Positions 1-10,152 are shown, numbered from the stretch's first letter. The stretch: 64,000 nucleotides of DNA from Neisseriaceae bacterium HSC-16F19 (GCF_024171525.1 NZ_JALJZY010000002.1:124001-188000), one strand, 5' to 3'. Notes: generated by a model not told the origin, from the letters alone. Numbers and translations: made by a program.

Positions 1-289
1 CGGGTGCCGTGCCCAGCAGCACGGGAATGTCCAGCCAGGAAACATGGTTGGCCACAATCAGCAGCGGGGTCTGCCGGATGCAGTTTGGCGGGCGCTGTAC
101 GCGGATACGCACATTGAGTATGCCGAGCATGCGGCAGGATATGTCGGTCAGCTCGGCGGCGCGGCGCTCTTCAGGCAGCCTGTCCAGCCGCATCACGCGC
201 CACCAGCTGTGCAGCAGCCAGCCTGCCAGACGGATCAGGCGCAGCAGGCAGAGGGGCAGGGGTGTCGGTGTCGGTGTCGGTGTGCTCAT
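1..289 (-). CDS. plsC: 1-acyl-sn-glycerol-3-phosphate acyltransferase (PlsC family), 3' part beyond the window
   Basis: Partial gene running off the left edge; 96 codons are visible from the ATG at 289. After a short hydrophobic, Arg-rich N-terminus the reading frame contains NHVSWLD, the HX4D acyltransferase block I of the LPLAT/PlsC family. These enzymes acylate lysophosphatidic acid to phosphatidic acid at the inner membrane. The start is followed by (Thr-Pro)4, encoded by a GGTGTC hexamer tract at 261-282 on the + strand. The C-terminal motif blocks lie outside the window, so substrate and exact subfamily (PlsC or a lyso-ornithine-type acyltransferase) are open. Confidence 0.8.
   Translation of the reverse strand, partial: MSTPTPTPTPLPLCLLRLIRLAGWLLHSWWRVMRLDRLPEERRAAELTDISCRMLGILNVRIRVQRPPNCIRQTPLLIVANHVSWLDIPVLLGTAP
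261..284. repeat. GGTGTC hexamer tandem repeat inside plsC
   Basis: Three perfect GGTGTC units plus a fourth with one change (GGTGTG) just inside the 5' end of the acyltransferase gene. On the coding strand they encode Thr-Pro dipeptides at residues 3-10. Hexamer slippage would change the number of dipeptides without shifting frame. Confidence 0.85.
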
Positions 290-297
290 GGGTAGGC

Positions 298-1116
298 TCA
301 ATGCTGGCAGCCGGGGCAGTAAAAGCTGCTGCGCTGGCCTTGGGTGATTTTGACAATGCCGCCGCCGCAGCGGGGGCACATTTCGCCATCGCGGCCGTAG
401 ACGGCGTATTGCTGTTGGAAATAGCCGCTGCGCCCGTCGCTGTTGACGAAATCGCGCAAGGTGCTGCCGCCTGCGGCAATGGCACGCTGCAATACATCCC
501 GCACCGCCTGAACGAGTGCCGCGTATTCGGCGGCATTGAGGCTGTTGGCGGCGCGTGTGGGCGCCAAGGCTGCCTGAAACAGCGCTTCGTTGGCGTAGAT
601 ATTGCCCACACCGACCACCACGCGGTTATCCGTCAGCGCCAGTTTGAGGGCGCGTTTTTGTTTGGCCAGCGTTAGTCGCAGATAAGCGGGATTAAAGTCA
701 TCAGACAAAGGCTCCGGCCCCAAGTGTTGCAGCAGCGGATGGTGTTCCGGCGCACCGGCAAACCACAAGAGTGCACCGAAGCGGCGCGGGTCGTGAAAAC
801 GCAGCAGCGCGCCGTTGTCCAAGGCAATGTCGATGTGGTCGTGTTTGAGCGGCGGCGGGATGTCGCCGCTAAACACGCGCAGGCTGCCGGACATGCCCAA
901 ATGAATCAGCACGCAGCCCGCATCGGTGGCCAAGAGCAGGTATTTGGCTCTGCGGCTGACGCTGCGGATGGTCTGGCCGTGCAGTATTTCCGCCAAATCC
1001 GGCGCCACCGGCCAGCGCAAACGGCCTTCGCGCACGGTCACGGCGGCGATGCGGCGGCCGGTCATATGGGGCGCGATACCGGCGCGGGTGGTTTCAACCT
1101 CGGGTAATTCGGGCAT
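298..1116 (-). CDS. mutM: Formamidopyrimidine-DNA glycosylase (Fpg/MutM)
   Basis: 272 residues, the usual Fpg length. The N-terminus [13 protein letters not shown] carries the catalytic Pro2 (exposed after Met removal) and Glu3, which fixes the start at 1116 rather than an upstream in-frame ATG. The C-terminus ends with a CX2C...CX2C zinc finger (CPRCGG ... FYCPGCQH). The enzyme excises 8-oxoguanine and formamidopyrimidines and nicks the abasic site by beta/delta elimination in base-excision repair. The stop lies 8 bp before the plsC ATG on the same strand, so the two are probably co-transcribed. Confidence 0.97.
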   Translation of the reverse strand: MPELPEVETTRAGIAPHMTGRRIAAVTVREGRLRWPVAPDLAEILHGQTIRSVSRRAKYLLLATDAGCVLIHLGMSGSLRVFSGDIPPPLKHDHIDIALDNGALLRFHDPRRFGALLWFAGAPEHHPLLQHLGPEPLSDDFNPAYLRLTLAKQKRALKLALTDNRVVVGVGNIYANEALFQAALAPTRAANSLNAAEYAALVQAVRDVLQRAIAAGGSTLRDFVNSDGRSGYFQQQYAVYGRDGEMCPRCGGGIVKITQGQRSSFYCPGCQH

Positions 1117-1234
1117 GGCGGGGCAGGATGCAAAAGGCGGCAACATACCACAGGCGGGTAGGGCTCACAAGCGGCTGCTGTTGCGTTTTGCCACCGCCGC
1201 TTGCATCAGGCTCACATTTCTTAAAACAGTCTTA

Positions 1235-1249
1235 TGTTAAAGTAGCGCC
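1235..1249 (+). promoter_or_regulatory. Extended -10 promoter candidate (TGT-TAAAGT-AGCGCC)
   Basis: TG-N-TAAAGT followed by AGCGCC lies 38 bp upstream of the TPR gene ATG. The same arrangement (-10-like hexamer then GCGC) recurs before several genes in this window. No convincing -35 was found. Confidence 0.45.
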
Positions 1250-1286
1250 TTTGCCGGATACCGCCCATATACGAGGAAACCCAGAA

Positions 1287-3146
1287 ATGCTGCGTCCGTT
1301 GAGTCGTTTTTTGCCTTTGGTTCTGGTGCTGGCCACGTTGCCTGCCGCCGCCAACGAAGCTGCCAAACCTGTTGCCCAACCGTTAAAAATCCAACTAACA
1401 CCGGCCAAGAGCCGCGTGCTGGTGCAGGATGAAACCGCCCGCAGTGTCCGTTTGGCGGCGGCGCAGCGTGCCGACAATATCGCCGCACTTTTGGCCAATG
1501 AAATGGTGTTGGGGCAGGGGCAGAGTGCGGCGGCCTTGGCGGGCTATATGCTGCTGCTGGAGCGCACGCGCGATGTGGAAGTGGCCGAACGCGGTGTGGA
1601 AGTGGCGCTGGCGCTCAATGCCATAGGCCAGGCCGAAGCCCTGCTGGCGCGCTGGCAGGAATTGCAACCGGCACCGTCTGCGGCGCAAAAACGCATGCAG
1701 TGGGAGCTGGCTTTGGCACGCGGTGAAACCGCCACCGTGGTGGCGGGCATGGACGAGGTTTTGGCCGCTGCCGACGATCTCAAAATCCGCCGCCTGTTTC
1801 TGCGCCTGGCGCATCAGGCGATGACGCGGCCGGAAATCGTTACCGAAGGCGCGCCCAAGGTGATGCAGGCGGCGCGCAAACATCCGGACATGCCGGAAGC
1901 CATGATTGCCCACGCGATTTTTGCCGCCTCGGCCGGACAGCGCCAGGATGCGGTGGAAGCGCTCAACCGTCTGGCGCGGCTGGACACACAGATGCGCCCG
2001 CAGACACGGCTGACTTTAAGCCTCATCAGCCAGCGCCAGCCGCAGGTGTTGAGCTCGTTTTTCAAACAGAACGACATCGCCTCGCTCTCGCCCATGTGGC
2101 AGAGCCTGTATCTGGATACCTTAATCCATAATGGTGAAATCCCACAGGCTTACGCACAATTGCAGCGCATGCTGGCGCAAAATCCGGACGCGGGTCTGTA
2201 TCTTCAGGCAGCCTTTTTGTCGGTGAATCAAAAAGCACCGCAGGCCGAAACTTTGGGCTATCTGGAAAAAGCCTACGGCATCGGCACGCAGGAACAGAAA
2301 AGCCGTGCCGCCTTTCTGGCCGCTACCCGGCTGATGGAAGACAAGCAAGACCGGAATCTGGTGCAGGCGCGCATGTGGGCGGCGCGGGTTACGGCCAAGG
2401 AAATGGCCTTTGACCGCGAACTTTTGCTGGCGGCCATCGAAGCGGACGAGCAGCGCGGTGAAGCCGCCATGCGCCATTTGGCCGCAGCCCAGGCCATGCT
2501 GCCCAAAAAAGGCGTGTTTTACGATGCCGCTGATTTGGAGCGCCTGCGCGCCTTTGTGATTCAGAAATACCTGACCCCGGCTCAGGCCGAGGCCGCCTAT
2601 ACCCGCCAGATTCAGGCCGCCGAAAAAATGGCCGCCGGTGCGGAGCGCACGCAGCAGCTCTCTGCCGCCCTCTACCAGCGCGGCCTGTTTTATGCCGATA
2701 CCGCGCAACAGCCGCAGCGCGCGGTGGCGGATTTCCGCCGCTATCTGCGCCTCAATCCGCAAGACCCGGCGGGCATGAATGCTTTGGGCTATACCCTGTT
2801 GTCACTGCCCGCCCAGCACCGTGCCGAGGCGCAGCGCCTGATTGAAGCCGCCCACCGCCTCAACAGTGATTCGCCGGCCATCAAGGACAGCCTGGGTTGG
2901 GTGTATTTCCTCAACGGCGATGCCGAAAAAGCCCTGTCTTATATACAACAGTCTTTTGCCGCCGACCCCAACGCAGAAGTGGCCGCCCATTTGGGCGAAG
3001 TGCTGTGGACACTGGGCCGTCAGGCCGAGGCCCGCGCGGCGTGGACGCTGGGCTGGCAGCTGAACGCGCAGCATCCGGTTTTGCAGCGCACCCTCAAGCG
3101 TTTGGGTGTGACTTTGGAGATTCCGCCGGAAACCGCCGGACAATAA
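1287..3146 (+). CDS. Secreted tetratricopeptide-repeat protein
   Basis: 619 residues from the ATG at 1287, preceded by GAGGAAAC. An in-frame upstream ATG would bury the signal peptide. The N-terminus (MLRPLSRFLPLVLVLATLPAAANEAAK) is a Sec signal peptide with a likely AAA-N cut, so the product is periplasmic or outer-membrane associated. The remainder is an Ala-rich alpha-solenoid. Clear TPR units lie near residues 470-600, including the NALGYTLL and DSLGWVYFLNGDAEKAL segments and a following copy with LGEVLWTLGRQAEARAAW. TPR proteins scaffold other proteins; no catalytic motif is visible and the partner is unknown. It has its own promoter and terminator and appears monocistronic. Confidence 0.8.
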   Translation: MLRPLSRFLPLVLVLATLPAAANEAAKPVAQPLKIQLTPAKSRVLVQDETARSVRLAAAQRADNIAALLANEMVLGQGQSAAALAGYMLLLERTRDVEVAERGVEVALALNAIGQAEALLARWQELQPAPSAAQKRMQWELALARGETATVVAGMDEVLAAADDLKIRRLFLRLAHQAMTRPEIVTEGAPKVMQAARKHPDMPEAMIAHAIFAASAGQRQDAVEALNRLARLDTQMRPQTRLTLSLISQRQPQVLSSFFKQNDIASLSPMWQSLYLDTLIHNGEIPQAYAQLQRMLAQNPDAGLYLQAAFLSVNQKAPQAETLGYLEKAYGIGTQEQKSRAAFLAATRLMEDKQDRNLVQARMWAARVTAKEMAFDRELLLAAIEADEQRGEAAMRHLAAAQAMLPKKGVFYDAADLERLRAFVIQKYLTPAQAEAAYTRQIQAAEKMAAGAERTQQLSAALYQRGLFYADTAQQPQRAVADFRRYLRLNPQDPAGMNALGYTLLSLPAQHRAEAQRLIEAAHRLNSDSPAIKDSLGWVYFLNGDAEKALSYIQQSFAADPNAEVAAHLGEVLWTLGRQAEARAAWTLGWQLNAQHPVLQRTLKRLGVTLEIPPETAGQ

Positions 3147-3161
3147 ACAAATACACTGCAA

Positions 3162-3194
3162 AAAGGCTGCCTGAAGGTTTTTCAGGCAGCCTTT
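3162..3194 (+). terminator. DUS-pair terminator after the TPR gene
   Basis: Inverted DUS copies (AAGGCTGCCTGAA / TTCAGGCAGCCTT) form a 13-bp stem 16 bp after the stop, followed by a short T-containing tract. Paired uptake sequences serving as intrinsic terminators are typical of Neisseriaceae. Confidence 0.75.
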
Positions 3195-3226
3195 AATATT
3201 GTGTTTCCGCACTGCACAAATGATTT

Positions 3227-3241
3227 TGCTACAATAGCGCC
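3227..3241 (+). promoter_or_regulatory. Extended -10 promoter candidate (TGC-TACAAT-AGCGCC)
   Basis: TGCTACAAT is a near-consensus extended -10 element, 30 bp before the SpecificRecomb ATG and directly followed by AGCGCC. It lies just past the upstream terminator, as expected for a new transcription unit. Confidence 0.6.
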
Positions 3242-3264
3242 CCCACACAACCCACGGAGTGCCG

Positions 3265-5295
3265 ATGATTAAGACTCTGAACGCGCGCCAGCGCCGCCGC
3301 ATTACCCGCATGGATGCCGATACCCTGGTTACCGCCCTGACCCAGGAATACCCGGCCTTTGCCGAAATGCTGGCCGCGGTGGCGCACTGGCTGCGTTGTG
3401 CCGGTGCCGACAGCGCCGCCTTGCGGCTGGATTTGCTGTTGCAGGCCTTGGAAAAGCAGCCGCAGGCAGCCGCCTTTGTCGGCGGCGTGTTTCACGACTG
3501 GCTGCAACAGCTCAGGCTCTATCCGGCGCTGGTGAGCATCGGCCTGTTTTCGCGCCACGGTCTGGTGCGCGAAATCCGCACCCGCGTTTACGACCGCTTC
3601 AACCCGCCGCCGCAGTCGGCACAACATCTGCAAGACGTGCTCGCGGCGGCTTTTGACGACGAGCACGACGGCGAATGGCTGGCGCAAACCGATGCCGCGC
3701 AATGGGCGGCGCTCTACAATCTGCTCAGCCGCGCCGCCGGCGAAGAGCAGCTGCGCCTGAGTCACCAGCATTTGCAGGCCGATGTACGCTATGCCTTAGA
3801 AATGTTGTCGGTGTGGGTGGCGGCGGAGGAGCTGGACCCGGATTTGGTGCGTCTGGATACGCGTCTTTTGGATGTGGATTCGCCTTTTGTGGCCTTGAAG
3901 CGGGAGATCTCGCGCTTGCTGCGTGAAGAGCATGAAGAAGGGGCGGAGGACGACGCCCATGCGCGGGTGATGATAGACCAGTGTTATCAGCATATTGCCC
4001 ATTTGCGCCGCCGCGGTATCGGCGTGGGCAGCGGCTCGTCCGTGGCGGTGGCGCATCTGCTGCAACGCCTGGAACAAACTCTGCAACGCCTGGAAGCCCT
4101 GCTCGATGTCTATACCGCCGATAGCGCCGCGCAAAAACAACTGCGTGCCATCGGTCTGTGCGGCCAGCTGGCGCGTGCCTGCGCGGGCAGTGACCGCATC
4201 GCCCCCCTGTGGCGCGACAGTGTGAAAATGATGTCGCAAAGCATCACCCAAAATACCAGCCGTCACGGCGAGCACTATATTACCCGCGACCGCCGCGCCT
4301 TTTGGCGCATGTTTGCTTCCGCCAGCGGCGCCGGGGTGGTGGTGGCGCTGATGGCGCTCAACAAAATCTACATCGGCACCCTCGGTCTGGGCATGGGTCT
4401 GACCACGCTGCTGTCCAGCCTCAATTACGGTCTGGGCTTTGTGCTGGTGCACATGCTGCATTTCACCATTGCCAGCAAACAGCCCGCCATGACCGCCGCC
4501 AGCTTTGCCGCCGAGGTCCGGCGCAACGAAAAAGGGCGGGCGCAGTCTTCCAAACTGGCCTCGCTGCTTTTGGACGTGCACCGCACCCAAAGCATTGCCG
4601 TGGCGGGTAATGTGCTGTGGGCGATTGTGGTGGCGGTGCTGCTGAGCGTGCTGGCGGCGCAGGTGTGGGGTGTGGCGCTGGTGGATCAGGGCACGGCCGA
4701 TTATCTCGTCAAGGCCAACAGCCCCATAGCGGGTTTGTCGCTGTATTACGCCGCCATTGCCGCCGTATGGCTGTTTTGTTCGGGCATTATTGCCGGCTTT
4801 TTCGACAATCGCGCCGACTATCTGCAACTGGATTTGCGCATCCAAAGCCACCCCGTACTGGCACGCCTGCTGCGTCCGGCCACGCGCAAACGGCTGGGGC
4901 AGTATCTGCACGCCAATTACGGCTCTTTGGCGAGCAATTTTATTTTCGGCGTGCTCTTGGGCGTGACCGGCTATATCGGCTACCTGACCGGCCTGCCGTT
5001 GGACATCCGACATGTGGCGTTTTCTGCCGCCAATCTGGGCTATGCCTCGGTGCTGGGCATGGGCGTGTTTGAATTTGTGCTGAATTTGCTGTTTGTGCTG
5101 ATGATAGGCTTGGTGAATCTGTGGGTCAGCTTTGCCCTGGCACTCACCGTGGCCCTGCGCGCACGCGACACCCGCCTGAGCAGCCTGTCTTCGCTCTATG
5201 ACAGCCTCAAGGCACAAATCAAAGAGCGGCCGTGGGGGCTGGTGTATCCGCCCAAGGAGGAAGCGGAGGAAGGCGGTAAATCTTCTTCCGGTTAA
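3265..5295 (+). CDS. SpecificRecomb-family ('site-specific recombinase') integral membrane protein
   Basis: 676 residues from ATG 3265. CGGAG at 3255-3259 is five bases upstream, so the ATG is preferred over the GTG at 3259. The first half (about residues 1-340) is soluble, Arg- and Leu-rich and helical. The second half holds several hydrophobic segments, roughly at residues 355-405, 445-470, 490-515, 555-580 and 595-640. The order and sequence resemble the Neisseria Gcr-like family (Pfam SpecificRecomb). That family is named after a gonococcal report, but I see no tyrosine- or serine-recombinase catalytic motif, so the real function is unknown. It is apparently monocistronic. Confidence 0.75.
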   Translation: MIKTLNARQRRRITRMDADTLVTALTQEYPAFAEMLAAVAHWLRCAGADSAALRLDLLLQALEKQPQAAAFVGGVFHDWLQQLRLYPALVSIGLFSRHGLVREIRTRVYDRFNPPPQSAQHLQDVLAAAFDDEHDGEWLAQTDAAQWAALYNLLSRAAGEEQLRLSHQHLQADVRYALEMLSVWVAAEELDPDLVRLDTRLLDVDSPFVALKREISRLLREEHEEGAEDDAHARVMIDQCYQHIAHLRRRGIGVGSGSSVAVAHLLQRLEQTLQRLEALLDVYTADSAAQKQLRAIGLCGQLARACAGSDRIAPLWRDSVKMMSQSITQNTSRHGEHYITRDRRAFWRMFASASGAGVVVALMALNKIYIGTLGLGMGLTTLLSSLNYGLGFVLVHMLHFTIASKQPAMTAASFAAEVRRNEKGRAQSSKLASLLLDVHRTQSIAVAGNVLWAIVVAVLLSVLAAQVWGVALVDQGTADYLVKANSPIAGLSLYYAAIAAVWLFCSGIIAGFFDNRADYLQLDLRIQSHPVLARLLRPATRKRLGQYLHANYGSLASNFIFGVLLGVTGYIGYLTGLPLDIRHVAFSAANLGYASVLGMGVFEFVLNLLFVLMIGLVNLWVSFALALTVALRARDTRLSSLSSLYDSLKAQIKERPWGLVYPPKEEAEEGGKSSSG

Positions 5296-5333
5296 GCGTG
5301 TATTCAGGCAGCCTGTTTTGTGTATGAATAATG

Positions 5334-6362
5334 TTAAACCATCGTCTGCATACGCTCAGCCAGCGGCCAGCGCGGTTTGACATCAAAGGCCCCGGCTTGC
5401 TGCGCTTGGGCCAGATGCATGGCACCGGCAAAGGCTATCATGGCACCGTTGTCGGTGCACAAGGACAGCGGCGGGAAATAAGTGTCCACGCCTTTGAGTG
5501 CGCCCAAGCGCGCGCGCAGTTTGCGGTTGGCACCGACACCGCCGGCCACCACCAGGCGTTGAAAACCGGTTTGGTGCAAGGCCAGCTCTGCTTTGGCGGC
5601 AAGCACATCCACCACCGCATCTTCAAACGCGCGGCAGATGTCGCAGCGGGTAGCTTCGTCAATATCGGCGCCGTCGTTCTCGACCTTGACCTTGTTGACT
5701 GCCGTGAGCACAGCAGTTTTGAGGCCGGAAAAACTCATATTCAAATCGCCCGAATGCAGCATGGGGCGGGGGAAGGCAAAGGCATCGGCGCGGCCGTGTC
5801 CGGCCAGTTCGGCCAGCTTGGCACCGCCGGGATAGGGCAGGCCCAAGAGTTTGGCGGTTTTGTCAAACGCTTCCCCGGCGGCGTCGTCCACACTCTCGCC
5901 CAAGAGGGTGTAATCGCCGATGCCGCGTACGGCCATAAACTGGCTGTGGCCGCCGGACACCAGCAGGGCCACAAACGGAAATTCGGGGCGGCTGTCGCCC
6001 AGCAGGGGCGAGAGCAGATGGCCTTCCAAATGGTGTACCGGAATCACCGGTTTGTTGAGGGCAAAGCCCAGCGCATTGGCGTAGGCGGCACCGGCCAAAA
6101 GCGCGCCGCCCAAACCGGGGCCTTGGGTAAAGGCAATGGCGTCGATGTCGGCATAGTCTTTGTCCGCTTCCTGCAAACAGGCGCGGGTGAGCGGCACCAG
6201 GCGGCGGATATGGTCGCGGCTGGCGAGCTCCGGCACCACGCCGCCGTATTCGGCGTGCATGGCCATTTGCGTGTGCAATTGATGGGCGAGCAAACCGTGT
6301 TCGCTGTCATAAAGCGCCACACCGGTTTCGTCGCAAGAGGATTCAATACCGAGAACCAACAT
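5334..6362 (-). CDS. tsaD: tRNA N6-adenosine threonylcarbamoyltransferase TsaD
   Basis: 342 residues, standard for TsaD/Kae1. [14 protein letters not shown] is the family N-terminus and sets the start at 6362. The metal site lies in [20 protein letters not shown], with two His four residues apart in the first part, and an ASKHA phosphate loop is seen as SGGHSQF. TsaD transfers the threonylcarbamoyl group from TC-AMP to A37 of ANN-decoding tRNAs, working with TsaB, TsaE and TsaC. It converges on the SpecificRecomb gene. A DUS lies directly before the start codon. Confidence 0.97.
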   Translation of the reverse strand: MLVLGIESSCDETGVALYDSEHGLLAHQLHTQMAMHAEYGGVVPELASRDHIRRLVPLTRACLQEADKDYADIDAIAFTQGPGLGGALLAGAAYANALGFALNKPVIPVHHLEGHLLSPLLGDSRPEFPFVALLVSGGHSQFMAVRGIGDYTLLGESVDDAAGEAFDKTAKLLGLPYPGGAKLAELAGHGRADAFAFPRPMLHSGDLNMSFSGLKTAVLTAVNKVKVENDGADIDEATRCDICRAFEDAVVDVLAAKAELALHQTGFQRLVVAGGVGANRKLRARLGALKGVDTYFPPLSLCTDNGAMIAFAGAMHLAQAQQAGAFDVKPRWPLAERMQTMV

Positions 6363-6442
6363 AACAGGCTGCCTGAAAAAAGAGCGGGCCATCATAGCCT
6401 GAGCGAGGGCATTTTGCAACGCAGCAAAGCGCCGCAATCGGG

Positions 6443-6453
6443 TACAATGGCGG
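6443..6453 (+). promoter_or_regulatory. -10 candidate for ackA (TACAAT-GGCGG)
   Basis: TACAAT followed by a GC-rich discriminator, 31 bp before the ackA ATG. The only -35-like TTGCAA is 23 bp upstream, too far for a good sigma-70 spacing. Confidence 0.4.
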
Positions 6454-6479
6454 CCTTGTACTATATATAAGTAATCATC

Positions 6480-7688
6480 ATGGCTTTACACGATTTGATT
6501 TTGGTTTTGAACTGCGGCAGCTCCTCGCTCAAGGGCGCGGTGCTGGACGCCCACGGCGACACGCTGTTGCTCGGCTGCTTGGCGGAAAAGCTGGGCACGG
6601 CAGAAGCGCTGATGACGTTTAAAGATGAAAACGGCAAACGCAGCGTTGCTCTGGCCGCGCCGGGCGACCACCATACGGCGGTGGCGGCTTTGCTGGCCGA
6701 ATTGCAGCGCCTGGATTTGCAGGCGCGCATTGCCGCCGTCGGTCACCGCGTGGTACACGGCGGCGAACGCTTTAGCGCATCCACCCTGATCGACGATGCG
6801 GTGCTGGCCGACATCGAAGCCTGCATTCCTTTGGCGCCCTTGCACAATCCGGCTCATGTGGCCGGTATCCGCGCCGCGCGCGACGCCTTCCCGCAACTGC
6901 CGCAGGTGGCGGTATTCGACACCGCCTTCCACCAAACCCTGCCCGAACACGCCTACCGCTATGCGGTGCCCGATGCGCTCTATTGCCAGCACGGCGTGCG
7001 CCGCTACGGCTTCCACGGCACCAGCTACCGCTATGTGGCCGCGGAAAGCGCGCGCCTGCTCGGCCGCGATATGGCCGGTTTGGGCTTGGTGATTGCCCAT
7101 TTGGGCAACGGCGCGTCGGTGTGCGCGGTGCGTAACGGCCAATCACAAGACACCAGCATGGGCTTGACCCCGCTGGAAGGTTTGGTGATGGGCACGCGCA
7201 GCGGCGACATCGACCCGGCCATCTACCCGTTTTTGCAGGCCAATACCGGCATGGACTTGGCCGCCATTAACCGCATGCTCAACCACGAAAGCGGCCTCTT
7301 GGGCCTCTCCGGCCTGTCCAACGACTGCCGCACTTTGGAAGCGGCGGCGGCCGAAGGCCATGCGGGCGCGCAACTGGCGCTGGCGGTGTTTGCCTACCGT
7401 TTGGCGAAATATATCGCTGCCATGGCGGTGGCCGCAGGACGCCTGGATGCGCTGGTGTTTACCGGCGGCATCGGTGAGAATTCGGAATTGATCCGCGCCC
7501 AGGCATTGCAACACTTGCAGGTGCTGGGCTTTGTCTTGGACGAAGCCGCCAACAGCGCCGCCCGTTTCGGTGCCGCAGGCATTATTACCGCTGAGGGCAG
7601 CACGCCGCTGGCACTGGTGGTGCCCACCAATGAAGAAGCCATGATTGCCCGCGATACCGCGCGTTTAAGCCAAATTCAGGCTGCCTGA
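6480..7688 (+). CDS. ackA: Acetate kinase
   Basis: 402 residues. Family landmarks in order: [16 protein letters not shown] at the N-terminus, [29 protein letters not shown] and FTGGIGENS near the end. AckA interconverts acetate plus ATP with acetyl phosphate plus ADP. The second His of the usual FHGTSH motif is Tyr here; the first, catalytically more important His is kept. The last four codons and the TGA lie in an uptake sequence (CAGGCTGCCTGA), so the protein ends in QAA. argH follows 24 bp later and is probably co-transcribed. Confidence 0.95.
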   Translation: MALHDLILVLNCGSSSLKGAVLDAHGDTLLLGCLAEKLGTAEALMTFKDENGKRSVALAAPGDHHTAVAALLAELQRLDLQARIAAVGHRVVHGGERFSASTLIDDAVLADIEACIPLAPLHNPAHVAGIRAARDAFPQLPQVAVFDTAFHQTLPEHAYRYAVPDALYCQHGVRRYGFHGTSYRYVAAESARLLGRDMAGLGLVIAHLGNGASVCAVRNGQSQDTSMGLTPLEGLVMGTRSGDIDPAIYPFLQANTGMDLAAINRMLNHESGLLGLSGLSNDCRTLEAAAAEGHAGAQLALAVFAYRLAKYIAAMAVAAGRLDALVFTGGIGENSELIRAQALQHLQVLGFVLDEAANSAARFGAAGIITAEGSTPLALVVPTNEEAMIARDTARLSQIQAA

Positions 7689-7712
7689 AAATTATTTTGT
7701 GAAGGAAAAAAC

Positions 7713-9101
<1,389 letters not shown>

Positions 9102-9112
9102 GGTTCGAGGGC

Positions 9113-9140
9113 GCGTAGGGTGGGTGCTTGCACCCACGCG
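9113..9140. repeat. GTAGG-type palindrome (GTGGGTGC/GCACCCAC stem)
   Basis: A REP-like unit with a GTAGGGTGGGTGC-TT-GCACCCAC hairpin just after argH. A near-identical unit is at 47556-47582. Confidence 0.7.
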
Positions 9141-9177
9141 TCCATTTTTCAATTTATGTGCTTATGTTCAAATGAGC

Positions 9178-9258
9178 CGTAGGTCGGATACTTGTATCCG
9201 ACAAATGAACCATTTGCAGAAACCTTAGCCAATGTCGGATTCAAGAATCCGACCTACG
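9178..9258. repeat. Inverted pair of GTAGG-type palindromes (GTCGGAT stem)
   Basis: Units at 9178-9202 and 9234-9258 are each hairpins (CGTAGGTCGGATAC/GTATCCGAC and its reversed form) in opposite orientation, 31 bp apart. This is the REPIN-like layout repeated elsewhere in the window. Confidence 0.75.
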
Positions 9259-9305
9259 ATTGCTGCCTTGTTTCAGGCAGCCTTAATCTATACAAGGAAT
9301 ACGAT

Positions 9306-9671
9306 ATGAAAAAACGGTTGATCACCATCACCGCTACCGCCGTTTTGCTGGCGGGCTGTAGTGCCAACGGCGGTTTGGATTTGAACAGCGGCATGAATAT
9401 GGGTCATTCGCTGGTGAAAACCGCGGTGGACAACCAATGCCGCAGCGAACTGAACAACCGCAACGAATGGCGCTTGATTGCCCTGGCAATGACGGCGGAA
9501 AAACAGCGCGAGTGGGAAGATAAAATCTGCGGCTGTGCCAGCGAAGAAGCGCTGAACCAGATGAGTGCCGCCGATATGGTGGCAGTGGCCAATCCGAATA
9601 CGCGCACGCAAACCGTGGCCAATGTCACCGCTAAAACCGTGACCGCCTGTTTCCAAAGGCTGTACCGATAA
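9306..9671 (+). CDS. Small predicted lipoprotein, unknown function
   Basis: 121 residues from the ATG at 9306 (AAGGAATACGAT upstream). A lipobox ends a short signal peptide (VLLAGC, Cys about residue 18), so the product should be lipidated and periplasm-facing. The mature part has three further Cys (NQCRSEL, KICGCASEE) and one near the C-terminus (VTACFQRLY), suggesting disulfides. No family is recognised with confidence. A DUS sits upstream, and another follows the stop. Likely monocistronic. Confidence 0.75.
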   Translation: MKKRLITITATAVLLAGCSANGGLDLNSGMNMGHSLVKTAVDNQCRSELNNRNEWRLIALAMTAEKQREWEDKICGCASEEALNQMSAADMVAVANPNTRTQTVANVTAKTVTACFQRLYR

Positions 9672-9757
9672 GGCTGCGGAAATCGGCATCCCTTTATTTT
9701 TCAGGCAGCCTTTCTCGGGATGGCAACAGCATTTGGGTCAATTTTCGTTTTGCCTGT

Positions 9758-9782
9758 GTAGGGGCGGGTTTTACACCCGCCC
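9758..9782 (+). repeat. 25-bp GTAGG-type palindrome, left flank of the DUF6881-like gene
   Basis: GTAGGGGCGGGTTTTACACC + CGCCC. Its exact reverse complement lies at 10097-10121, so the gene between them is bracketed by inverted copies. Confidence 0.85.
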
Positions 9783-9802
9783 GCAGCAGATGGGACATTA
9801 AG

Positions 9803-10108
9803 ATGAGATATACCAAAACCGATTGGAAACATGATTTGGATGATGCGCCGGTTTTATATATTTCGGCGTTTGACGATACAGGTTATGAAGCCATGCGTGT
9901 GGAAGTATTCCGCAACGGCGAAAGACGCTATGCCGACCGCACCACCGCGCCCGAAGAAGGGATTTGGCTTGCCAATACCACGCTTGCAGAAGTACTGGCC
10001 CTCACCGACCCGGATGATGAAATGTTTACCGTAGAAATTGACCAAGAAACGTTTGCGTCTTATTGGAATGTCGCGGTAAACAAATATTTTGACAAAGGGC
10101 GGGTGTAA
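9803..10108 (+). CDS. DUF6881-like small cytoplasmic protein
   Basis: 101 residues, acidic, with no signal peptide. The pattern (MRYTKTDWKHDLDDAPVL, ...VEVFRNGERRYADR..., ...FTVEIDQETFASYW) resembles the DUF6881 family, small proteins often seen in immunity-type or accessory settings. That assignment is by eye and moderate. The last codons and the TAA fall inside a GTAGG-type palindrome, so the C-terminus (KGRV) is repeat-encoded. Bases and codons are more AT-rich than in neighbouring core genes. Confidence 0.6.
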   Translation: MRYTKTDWKHDLDDAPVLYISAFDDTGYEAMRVEVFRNGERRYADRTTAPEEGIWLANTTLAEVLALTDPDDEMFTVEIDQETFASYWNVAVNKYFDKGRV

Positions 10109-10121
10109 AACCCGCCCCTAC
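10097..10121 (-). repeat. 25-bp GTAGG-type palindrome, right flank of the DUF6881-like gene
   Basis: Exact inverted copy of the unit at 9758-9782. The stop codon TAA of the DUF6881-like gene lies in its loop. Confidence 0.85.
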
Positions 10122-10152
10122 ATACCGCAACACACTCAAGAAAGGAATCCCC

